From NCBI GenBank assembly GCA_900769945.1, contig CAAGIO010000021.1, positions 1-13,247 on the forward strand: a stretch of 13,247 bases of DNA, in the 5' to 3' direction. The notes under the pieces are model-generated. The model worked only from the letters and a program-made list of their open reading frames with translations, searched no databases and was not told the DNA's origin. This document shows, piece by piece, positions 8,239 through 13,247 of the stretch. The DNA is from Bacteroidales bacterium. GTDB taxonomy: Bacteria > Bacteroidota > Bacteroidia > Bacteroidales > F082. Positions within the stretch are counted from its first letter, which is position 1; each line of letters opens with the position of its first letter. The translations under genes were made by a program, and so were the position numbers.

Positions 8239-8436
8239 TTTTGAGAGATATTAAACTCTTTCTGATGAGACATATATAAGGCGTTGGTCCTCCTTAGCAA
8301 AGCGACGGTTGACACCCCGACGGGAGCTATTTTCACAGCGATAATGTAAGGATAAATATCTCCGAAGCTGAGGTATCATATATCAACCCTCTTGCCTATG
8401 AGGCACATAGAAGATATATCGATATCATTATTATTA
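8239..8436. other. Intergenic region after the DUF4340 gene
   Basis: This roughly 200-base stretch has no credible gene. It holds a weak AGAG/CTCT hairpin just after the DUF4340 stop (8244-8259) and a short TGCCT-ATG-AGGCA hairpin near 8393-8405. Near 8415-8426 there is an AT-rich near-palindrome around GATATATCGATATC. I see no promoter or RNA gene that I can support. Confidence 0.4.
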
Positions 8437-8552
8437 CTGTCCGCTAAACCATAACTTACCTATCACACCCCCTGAATTTATGGGGTTGAGCAATAGTAAT
8501 AGTATGGATAAGCCCCTTTCTTTTTTCCCTTTTCAAAAGTTTTACCGGACAG
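8437..8552. mobile_element. Short non-autonomous element or IS remnant (MITE-like)
   Basis: The 116-bp segment begins CTGTCCGCTAAAC and ends in the inverse of CTGTCCGGTAAAAC. Its ends form an imperfect inverted repeat of about 14 bases. Read on the minus strand, its first 49 bases match the left end of the IS at 13003 at about 45 positions, extending through the A/G-rich tract to ATCCAT. The sequences then diverge. The interior holds only an ACCCC/GGGGT hairpin (about 8467-8486) and no ORF. I see no clear target-site duplication. It is either an internally deleted derivative mobilised by the IS family or a decayed copy. Confidence 0.65.
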
Positions 8553-8574
8553 TGATAAAAGACAACAAAACAGA

Positions 8575-8598
8575 CTGATACTTATAACAAAGTGTCAG
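8575..8598. repeat. Nine-pair inverted repeat
   Basis: CTGATACTT and AAGTGTCAG form a full nine-pair stem (one G-T pair) around a six-base loop, followed by CCC and AATTTTT. It could be a weak rightward terminator for transcripts coming from the gldFG cluster, or an operator upstream of the thiamine promoter. The evidence is structural only. Confidence 0.35.
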
Positions 8599-8676
8599 CC
8601 CAATTTTTACTTGCTCAGCAATTATTTACCAACAGCAAATAAATTGAAATTCAACATATTATAAATTCCAAATATT

Positions 8677-8698
8677 CTGTTAAACAGCATCTGTTAAA
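8677..8698. repeat. Paired CTGTTAAA direct repeat
   Basis: CTGTTAAA occurs at 8677-8684 and 8691-8698, 14 bases apart and about 60-80 bases upstream of the thiamine -7 box. The first copy is part of the palindrome CTGTTAAACAG. The spacing is compatible with a binding site for a dimeric regulator, but chance in AT-rich DNA is possible. Confidence 0.25.
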
Positions 8699-8758
8699 AT
8701 TGCTTTTTTCAACCTAAAAAAATCTAATTTTTTATTATTCAACTTTAAAAAATATATT

Positions 8759-8766
8759 TACCTTTG
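8759..8766 (+). promoter_or_regulatory. Promoter -7 box of the thiamine operon
   Basis: A TACCTTTG box fits the Bacteroidetes consensus, and transcription would start a few bases downstream, just ahead of the TPP riboswitch. The -33 region (around 8733-8740) is AT-rich with no good TTTG. No other promoter-like sequence is seen before thiE. Confidence 0.6.
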
Positions 8767-8793
8767 CCACATAAAAGAAGTAAAAGTTTTTAC

Positions 8794-8870
8794 ATAGGGG
8801 TGCTTCCTTTATAGGTTGCTGAGATTATACCCGTTGAACCTGATGTAGGTAATGCTGCCGCAGGGATTTT
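8794..8870 (+). promoter_or_regulatory. TPP riboswitch (THI element)
   Basis: The conserved core is clear: GGGGTGC (8797-8803), GCTGAGATTATACCCG (8818-8833), TTGAACCTGATG (8834-8845) and GGTAATGCTGCCGCAGGGA (8848-8866). This is the thiamine-pyrophosphate-binding aptamer. It sits between a promoter and thiE, so it should repress the operon when TPP is plentiful. A small hairpin (GTAAA/TTTAC, 8780-8793) precedes it. The outer P1 stem is weak or unclear. The distance from the aptamer to the thiE start at 9039 is about 170 bases, longer than needed for a simple translation switch. Confidence 0.93.
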
Positions 8871-8879
8871 TTTCTCCCT
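8862..8879 (+). promoter_or_regulatory. Possible expression-platform hairpin of the TPP riboswitch
   Basis: AGGGA (8862-8866), the conserved 3' end of the aptamer core, can pair with TCCCT (8875-8879) across a T-rich loop. This would compete with aptamer closure and could be the switching helix. No T run follows the hairpin, so it is not itself an intrinsic terminator. The leader beyond it (8880-9038) holds a CACCTCCTC stretch near 8965 and no other clear terminator. Confidence 0.4.
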
Positions 8880-9038
8880 AACAAATGGTTTCTTAACTTA
8901 TAGGTTCAAGCAATATAATCTATTGATTAACAAATTGTTACTCAAAAAGTGTATTAATCTACTAACACCTCCTCAATTTTCTTACTTCTGAGAATAAATT
9001 TAAAATAAAAGACGCATAAAAAAGAAAAAGCACCAGCA

Positions 9039-9773
9039 ATGAGCAATAACATCATTGATTGTCAACATAATAACGAAGGCTTGTCAAGCATTTATAATGA
9101 TGAATGCCGAGAAAGAAGACGGCAAAAGATGGCGGATAAATGGAAAGTACAGTTTATCACTAACAATGCCTGTGGATATTCTCACATTGAAGGGGCTCGC
9201 CTTGCCTTAGAGGGAGGCTGTAAGTGGATTCAGCTTAGGATGAAAGACTGCGAAGATGAAGAGATAGAGACAACAGCGTTGATAATAAAGGAGTTATGCC
9301 ATACATACGGAGCAATATTCATCATTGACGACAAGGTTGAGATTGCATTAAAGACGAAGGCCGATGGGGTGCATCTTGGGAAGAACGACATGTCACCATT
9401 AGAGGCTCGAGAGATGCTTGGCGAAGACTTTATCATAGGAGGTACAGCTAACACTATCAACGACATAAGGCATCTTACAATTCAAGGTGTTGATTATATT
9501 GGCTGCGGTCCTTATCGTTTCACCTCCACAAAGAAGAACCTCTCCCCGATTATTGGAGCTGAAGGTTACGGAAACATCATACGAAGCATGAGAGACGAAG
9601 GAATGACAACAGCTATGGTGGCTATTGGAGGGATAAAGGGGAATGACATTAAGTTATTGAGAGATAAAGGTATAGAAGGAATAGCAGTCAGTGGTGCGGT
9701 ACTTGATTCAGACGATCCCGCCGATGATATGAGAATGATGATTAGAGAGATACAAAATGAAGACAATATATAA
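9039..9773 (+). CDS. thiE: Thiamine-phosphate synthase ThiE
   Basis: ThiE joins hydroxymethylpyrimidine diphosphate to thiazole phosphate to make thiamine phosphate, in the cytoplasm. From this start the protein has 244 residues. The family motifs are present: QLRMK (65-69), IDDKVEIAL (96-104), GVHLGKND (110-117), GGTANT (134-139), GCGPYRFTSTKK (155-166), AIGGI (195-199) and VSGAV (217-221). The usual Asn of the NDD motif reads as Asp97, a small deviation. The first 30 residues lie ahead of the fold and match no known part of it. The ATG at 9129 (MADKWKVQFIT) gives 214 residues, the usual size, and is preceded by a purine-rich stretch, so it may be the true start. It is first in the TPP-riboswitch operon, 28 bases before thi4. 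Confidence 0.9.
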   Translation: MSNNIIDCQHNNEGLSSIYNDECRERRRQKMADKWKVQFITNNACGYSHIEGARLALEGGCKWIQLRMKDCEDEEIETTALIIKELCHTYGAIFIIDDKVEIALKTKADGVHLGKNDMSPLEAREMLGEDFIIGGTANTINDIRHLTIQGVDYIGCGPYRFTSTKKNLSPIIGAEGYGNIIRSMRDEGMTTAMVAIGGIKGNDIKLLRDKGIEGIAVSGAVLDSDDPADDMRMMIREIQNEDNI

Positions 9774-9801
9774 GAAATATAAACCTTAAAAAAATAAAAA
9801 A

Positions 9802-10575
9802 ATGATTGAGACACAAGTATCAAGAGGTATCATTGACACCTATTTTGAGAAGTTAAGACAGAATTTGGAGTTAGACGTCGCTATTGTTGGTGGCGGACCA
9901 TCAGGCATTGTAGCTGCATATTATCTTGCAAAAGCAGGGTTAAGGGTTGCACAGTTCGACCGCAAGTTATCTCCCGGCGGTGGCATGTGGGGTGGAGCCA
10001 TGATGTTCAACCAGATTGTCATTCAAGAAGAAGCGATGGACATCGTCCGTGATTTCAATATCAACTACGCGCCATACAGCGATGGCTTATATACAATGGA
10101 TTCTGTGGAAAGCACATCAGCCTTATTGTACCATGCTGTTCACGCCGGAGCAACAATATTCAACTGCTATTCTGTTGAAGATGTGATATTTAAAGAGAAC
10201 AAAGTCTCAGGTGTTGTTGTAAATTGGACACCTGTTCTTAGAGAAGGTCTTCACGTTGACCCATTAAACATATTCGCACGTTGCGTCATTGACGGCACCG
10301 GACACGACAGCGAGATGTGCAAGGTCGTGGCAAGAAAGAACGGCATTTCTCTCGACACCTCTAACGGTCAGGTGATAGGCGAACGCTCCCTTGATGTCAC
10401 CGAAGGCGAACGTCAAGTTGTTGAAGGAACAAAAGAAATTTATCCCGGACTATATGTTTGCGGCATGGCATCATCAGCAGTGTCAGGCACACCAAGAATG
10501 GGTCCAATCTTCGGTGGAATGCTTATGTCAGGAAAGAAAGTTGCCGACATCATCATCGAGAAACTAAAGAAATAA
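9802..10575 (+). CDS. thi4: Thi4-type thiazole synthase, predicted sulfide-dependent
   Basis: This 257-residue flavin-type Rossmann-fold protein is related to yeast THI4 and to the archaeal enzymes. It would make the ADP-thiazole precursor of thiamine from NAD, glycine and a sulfur source. Motifs are the dinucleotide loop VGGGPSG (29-35), PGGGMWGGAMMFNQIV (58-73), TGHD (166-169) and RMGPIFGGM (232-240). The key position is His151 in GLHVDP. In suicide-type yeast Thi4 the sulfur-donor cysteine sits here (CMDP), whereas in Methanocaldococcus Thi4 it is histidine and free sulfide is used in a catalytic, iron-dependent reaction. So this is predicted to be the non-suicide kind, suited to an anaerobe. 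It replaces the ThiG/ThiH/ThiS/ThiF route, of which no gene is seen here. An intrinsic terminator follows. Confidence 0.92.
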   Translation: MIETQVSRGIIDTYFEKLRQNLELDVAIVGGGPSGIVAAYYLAKAGLRVAQFDRKLSPGGGMWGGAMMFNQIVIQEEAMDIVRDFNINYAPYSDGLYTMDSVESTSALLYHAVHAGATIFNCYSVEDVIFKENKVSGVVVNWTPVLREGLHVDPLNIFARCVIDGTGHDSEMCKVVARKNGISLDTSNGQVIGERSLDVTEGERQVVEGTKEIYPGLYVCGMASSAVSGTPRMGPIFGGMLMSGKKVADIIIEKLKK

Positions 10576-10587
10576 CACTATCGTTCC

Positions 10588-10619
10588 GGCAGGAGGGCAT
10601 ACATCTCTCCTGCCTTTTT
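10588..10619 (+). terminator. Intrinsic terminator between thi4 and the TenI-like gene
   Basis: GGCAGGAG (10588-10595) pairs fully with CTCCTGCC (10607-10614) around an 11-base loop, followed at once by TTTTT (10615-10619). It lies 12 bases after the thi4 stop. The next gene, in the same direction, begins only 18 bases later, and no promoter is seen between. The terminator may be leaky and lower expression of the last gene. Confidence 0.85.
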
Positions 10620-10637
10620 CATACCTATTTTTTAAAG

Positions 10638-11267
10638 ATGCTTTTTATCGTTGTCACAAACCCCTATTTTATTGATAATGAACATATTATTATTCAAAAC
10701 CTTATTGATTACGGCGTTGATTATGTGCATCTGCGCAAACCAGAAGCCAATATTAACGAATATAAGGATTTACTATCTTCATTAGATGAGAAAACGTTGA
10801 ATCATATAGTTCTGCACGACTACCATGAGCTCGCCCTGTATTATCCCGTACATGGAATACACCTAAATAGACGTAATACTCTGATACCCAAAGGATATAA
10901 CAAAACAATATCCTGTTCAACGCATTCCTTAGACGAGATAAGACGACTTCCCGATTATTTTGAATATTGTTTCCTTAGTCCTATTTTCGACAGCATCTCA
11001 AAAAGTGGATACCTCTCTCGATTTAATAATGAGGAGCTGCTTGAACCAGACATCAACCAATTGATAAACAAGCGAGTAATCGCACTCGGTGGCGTCACAT
11101 ATAACAAGATTGAAGAACTGAATAATATGCACTTCCATGGGTTTGCAATGCTCGGTGACATTATGAACAAAGTTGGAAATCCTGATTTTGAGCAATATGT
11201 CAGAAAGATTGATGAAAGAAGGAAATATCTTTCTGCATACGGCGGCTCTCAAAATAACAACATTTAG
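10638..11267 (+). CDS. ThiE/TenI-family paralogue, probably not a standard ThiE
   Basis: A 209-residue TIM-barrel protein of the ThiE/TenI superfamily. Matching segments are HLRK (31-34), LHDYHELAL (59-67), GIHL (73-76), SCSTHS (92-97), LSPIFDSISK (113-122), ALGGV (149-153) and MLGDI (171-175). ThiE hallmarks are changed: the GxHLGxxD aspartate is lost and the TxTKK loop reads SISKSG. His96 in STHS aligns with the tautomerase histidine of Bacillus TenI (SVHS). I therefore call it TenI-like, with a possible thiazole-handling role. A longer frame opens at 10458 but overlaps thi4 and the terminator, so ATG 10638 (MLFIVVTNPYF) is chosen. A low-activity second ThiE cannot be excluded. Confidence 0.85.
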   Translation: MLFIVVTNPYFIDNEHIIIQNLIDYGVDYVHLRKPEANINEYKDLLSSLDEKTLNHIVLHDYHELALYYPVHGIHLNRRNTLIPKGYNKTISCSTHSLDEIRRLPDYFEYCFLSPIFDSISKSGYLSRFNNEELLEPDINQLINKRVIALGGVTYNKIEELNNMHFHGFAMLGDIMNKVGNPDFEQYVRKIDERRKYLSAYGGSQNNNI

Positions 11268-11543
11268 TCCCTACTTAACAAACCATCACACTATTACGTG
11301 AAATGGAATAGCCGTCGCCCTTAGCGAGTATGCAAACAACGACACTGCCAGCAAGACTCATTGACCAATTCTTTCGAGACAGATAATATCTCCAACACTT
11401 AAAACGATGTCTATCCACCATTTGAATATCGGTTTACACCTGACTCACAAGGTCTTATTATTCAAAGGCATAAATATCGAAACACACGCAAGCCATTATT
11501 CACTTTCTATTGACGAACGAAGTGGTCTGTTATAGAAGATTCT
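11268..11543. other. Convergent intergenic region
   Basis: This gene-free stretch lies between the converging TenI-like gene and the minus-strand outer-membrane gene. I found no strong hairpin with a T run in either direction and no promoter box that I would defend. The only pairing near the minus-strand gene is a very short one around AGAAGATTCTT (about 11535-11545). Confidence 0.4.
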
Positions 11544-12164
11544 TTAATGGTACATCAGAAAACCGAAATAAAACCTTGGTCCATCAGGCATAACAAACAC
11601 CTTGTTTGACAAGGCGTTCAACCAATCTATTTTAACAGTTAGATGAAATTTGGGTGTCACAACAAAATCTGTCCCCACAAAAGGAGCTACAGCAAAAAAC
11701 TGTTGTTTATGAAAAACCGCCTCATTCTCATTTACCCAGTCAGAATTATTCCCATCAAACATAAGCAAGCACGTCCGTGAGCCTCCACCAACGGTAACGC
11801 CGAAATAAGGCATAAAACGCCCCAGATAGAATCGGTAGTCAGCGAGAAGCCCACCCCAGCCGAACTTGATGAAACTACCATTTGAAAGAGTGTGCATCGT
11901 TGAAACATATCCCTCTGTACCAAGCCTGAGATGTTTCCCAAAATGAAACTTTATCGAACCTCCAATTCCTATTGTAACTCCATGAACATCAAAATCTATC
12001 GGCATAATTTCCCCTGACAAGAAACCAGCGTGAAGCATCATTCCTCCATCATATTTTGAAACGACGCTATCGTTTCCCCAGACCGAATCACCTTTAGCAA
12101 ATGCCATCATAGGCAAAAAGAAAGTTAACAAAAACAATACAATTACGCTTAATCTTGTGTTCAT
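11544..12164 (-). CDS. Predicted secreted outer-membrane protein, unknown function
   Basis: This 206-residue protein has a clear signal peptide (1-23, AFA then Lys24). The rest consists of alternating strands rich in Gly and aromatic residues, such as KFHFGKHLRLGTEGYVS and FGWGGLLADYRFYLG. This suggests a small beta barrel or lipocalin-like outer-membrane protein. It ends FGFLMYH, not in phenylalanine. No enzyme motif is seen and I do not recognise the family. It is alone on this strand, with its own promoter and no close neighbour. Confidence 0.75.
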   Translation of the reverse strand: MNTRLSVIVLFLLTFFLPMMAFAKGDSVWGNDSVVSKYDGGMMLHAGFLSGEIMPIDFDVHGVTIGIGGSIKFHFGKHLRLGTEGYVSTMHTLSNGSFIKFGWGGLLADYRFYLGRFMPYFGVTVGGGSRTCLLMFDGNNSDWVNENEAVFHKQQFFAVAPFVGTDFVVTPKFHLTVKIDWLNALSNKVFVMPDGPRFYFGFLMYH

Positions 12165-12185
12165 AAATACTCTTTTATAAAACTA

Positions 12186-12222
12186 CAAAAATACAAAAAA
12201 TCTATATATAATTTAGGCCAAA
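12186..12222 (-). promoter_or_regulatory. Promoter of the lone outer-membrane gene
   Basis: On the minus strand there is a TATTTTTG -7 box (12186-12193), about 20 bases before the ATG at 12164. A TTTG (12219-12222) lies 25 bases upstream of it, a longer spacing than usual, so the -33 element is uncertain. Confidence 0.5.
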
Positions 12223-12826
12223 CTACTACAGAAGCATGCATTACAACAACATTTATCTATAATCAAACACAATCATCATCATTCTAATCAGACAATTTTT
12301 TCAACCACAACTATATTAGCGAAATGACACGAAGCAATACCTTTACATATTATGAATAGCAATGACAAGACACACAAAAAGTTCCAAAACATTGTTAGCG
12401 TTGACAATTAGTTGTATCATGTTGTTAACACACAATCAGACGCATATCTGAAAGGAATGCGAAAACATTATAGATGTTGCAAGGAAAGAGCCTACCGGTT
12501 TGTCCACCGTCCATTCTTACCAACCAAGCGTGACACAGTTTATATTGACGCACACGCTTTAATGAATATCGACAAAGTATGATGGCGAGCCGGCATCATA
12601 AGAGAGCATTAACGAGGAATTTTGCCGATGAGGCCAACTTTATATCAAGGTTATACCCTTATCAGCGTTAATTACCGTATTGACTATTAACAGCAATTAT
12701 TCTATTTCCCCTCCCCTCTTCAGATATAGCCTTGTTCACTTGAAAACACATTTAAGAACCGCTTGCTGTTCAATAATTCAATAGCGCAGCATCCTTCCTA
12801 AGGTCTCATTACTAAACCACATCTCC
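12223..12826. other. Long AT-rich gene-free stretch
   Basis: Six hundred bases with no credible coding sequence on either strand. Short open stretches on the minus strand (around 12470-12560) are broken by stops and have no recognised domain. A small palindrome near 12580-12600 (ATGATG...GCCGGCATCAT) is the only structure noted. It may be decayed sequence from earlier insertions. Confidence 0.4.
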
Positions 12827-12868
12827 TAATTCGTAATTCATAATTCATGATTCATAATTCATAATTTC
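12827..12868. repeat. Seven-base tandem repeat (TAATTCA)
   Basis: Six consecutive 7-base units: TAATTCG, TAATTCA, TAATTCA, TGATTCA, TAATTCA, TAATTTC. It is a short tandem repeat that could expand or contract by slippage. It lies about 90 bases upstream of an orphan promoter box and about 135 bases upstream of the IS end. Confidence 0.85.
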
Positions 12869-12956
12869 AACTCACTCCAGATTCCTCTCTCCTCATTTGG
12901 CATCGCTAATAACCATTAACTATCGACCCTTAAACTACTAACTAATAAATCCCGTT

Positions 12957-12964
12957 TACCTTTG
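12957..12964 (+). promoter_or_regulatory. Orphan promoter -7 box upstream of the IS
   Basis: TTTACCTTTGCC is the same 12-base sequence as at the thiamine promoter (8757-8768). It reads rightward and ends about 40 bases before the IS left end, with no gene between. It may be the promoter of a gene now separated by the insertion, or may drive read-through into the IS. Confidence 0.4.
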
Positions 12965-13038
12965 CCTTATACCTCACCGCTCATACCTATTTTATTATAT
13001 TCCTGTCCGGTAAAACTTTTGAAAAGAAAAAAAAGAAA

Positions 13039-13066
13039 GGGCTGAATCCATTTGTGGATTCAGCCC
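13039..13066. repeat. Perfect 12-pair hairpin near the IS end
   Basis: GGGCTGAATCCA and TGGATTCAGCCC form a perfect stem with the loop TTTG. The loop is itself the likely -33 element of the transposase promoter. The stem would form in RNA entering from outside the IS, but not in RNA started from the IS promoter. This is the kind of structure that some IS use to block expression by read-through transcription. Confidence 0.8.
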
Positions 13067-13081
13067 AAATTGTTATCTTTG
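13051..13081 (+). promoter_or_regulatory. Transposase promoter
   Basis: TTTG (13051-13054), 19 bases, then TATCTTTG (13074-13081) is a near-ideal Bacteroidetes promoter. It lies 25 bases before the transposase ATG, so the leader is very short. Its -33 element sits in the loop of the hairpin at 13039-13066. Confidence 0.65.
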
Positions 13082-13106
13082 TTTTCGTCACAAAATCTCG
13101 GATAAC

Positions 13107-13247
13107 ATGGGCAAAGGTACACATTTTTTCGGACAGCCGGTATATGGACAGTTAATAAAATGCTTAAATAAGGATAAAATTGTTGAAATGAGCCGTAATC
13201 ATGGCGGTGAAAGGTACATAAAGTCGTTTGACGGGTGGCATCACCTG
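13107..13247 (+). CDS. IS4-family (DUF4372-type) transposase, N-terminal part
   Basis: The first 47 codons of a gene cut by the window edge. The peptide starts MGKGTHFFGQPVYGQLIKCL and continues with NHGGERYIKSFDGWHHL. This resembles the N-terminal DUF4372 domain of IS4-family transposases of Bacteroidetes, in which a short F-xQ-xxxxI stretch is followed by (K/R)YxKxFxxWxxL. The catalytic DDE domain would lie beyond the window. Whether the gene is intact cannot be told. The placement just inside a terminal repeat supports the call. Confidence 0.8.
   Translation, partial: MGKGTHFFGQPVYGQLIKCLNKDKIVEMSRNHGGERYIKSFDGWHHL

Larger units (their letters stand above)
13003..13247 (+). mobile_element. 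Left part of an IS4-family insertion sequence
   Basis: The IS begins at or near CTGTCCGGTAAAACTTTTG (13003), its terminal inverted repeat. An A/G tract, a perfect hairpin, a promoter and a transposase gene running off the window follow. The same end occurs inverted at 8504-8552. The right end and any target duplication are outside the window. Confidence 0.8.

Noticed and set aside
8151..8336. Minus-strand ORF of 61 codons after the DUF4340 gene
   Set aside because: It overlaps the DUF4340 3' end, is short, and has no promoter or domain. It may be a dispersed sequence, but I cannot show that here.
8436..8553. Target-site duplication around the MITE-like element
   Set aside because: The flanking bases (TATTATT on the left, GATAAAA on the right) do not match, so recent insertion cannot be claimed.
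10458..10637. Upstream extension of the TenI-like gene
   Set aside because: It overlaps thi4 in another frame and runs through the terminator; the extra residues have no similarity to the family, whose fold begins at the ATG at 10638.
11732..11941. Minus-strand ORF of 69 codons within the outer-membrane gene
   Set aside because: It is a shadow of the gene at 11544-12164, which has a clear signal peptide and promoter.
12827..12868. Possible CRISPR array
   Set aside because: The repeats are 7-base units with no spacers, so this is a simple tandem repeat.

Overview
The window looks like a chromosomal stretch of a Bacteroidales bacterium, probably Prevotella-like. The taxon is inferred from content and was not checked by search. 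The evidence is: repeated TAnnTTTG promoter -7 boxes with little Shine-Dalgarno use; a gldF-gldG-DUF4340 cluster; Bacteroidetes-type lipoproteins and beta-barrel proteins; a ThiE of the Bacteroidetes style (GGTANT, GCGPYRFTSTKK); and the start of a DUF4372-type IS4-family transposase.

Layout. Positions 1-300 hold only weak coding remnants. Positions 304-398 hold a promoter-like sequence followed by a strong imperfect inverted repeat. Three minus-strand genes follow: an EF-hand membrane protein of unknown function (455-2662), which has its own promoter and an intrinsic terminator, and a two-gene unit of a beta-barrel protein (3755-4468) followed 3 bases later by a calcineurin-like phosphoesterase lipoprotein (2888-3751). 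A divergent promoter region at about 4470-4580 separates these from gldF, gldG and a DUF4340 gene (4581-8238). Those three are tightly coupled and would make the membrane and periplasmic parts of an ABC system; no ATPase gene (gldA) is present here.

Positions 8239-9038 are gene-free but structured. They contain a 116-bp element with inverted ends that match the end of the IS at 13003, small hairpins, a promoter and a TPP riboswitch. Downstream lies a thiamine set: thiE (9039-9773), a Thi4-type thiazole synthase (9802-10575), an intrinsic terminator, and a divergent ThiE/TenI paralogue (10638-11267). The Thi4 has His151 where suicide-type Thi4 enzymes carry the sulfur-donor cysteine, so it is predicted to be a catalytic, sulfide-using enzyme, as in methanogens. 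In a simple scheme Thi4 makes the thiazole, ThiE joins it to the pyrimidine, and TPP closes the loop through the riboswitch. The TenI-like protein is the odd one, because Thi4 chemistry is not known to need a tautomerase.

A lone minus-strand outer-membrane-type gene (11544-12164) comes next. It is followed by about 840 bp of AT-rich gene-free DNA with a 7-bp tandem repeat and an orphan promoter. The window ends in an IS whose left end (13003), hairpin-embedded promoter and first 47 transposase codons are visible.

The best candidates for something little described are the riboswitch-controlled thiE-thi4-tenI arrangement with an internal terminator, and the short non-autonomous element sharing an end with the resident IS.
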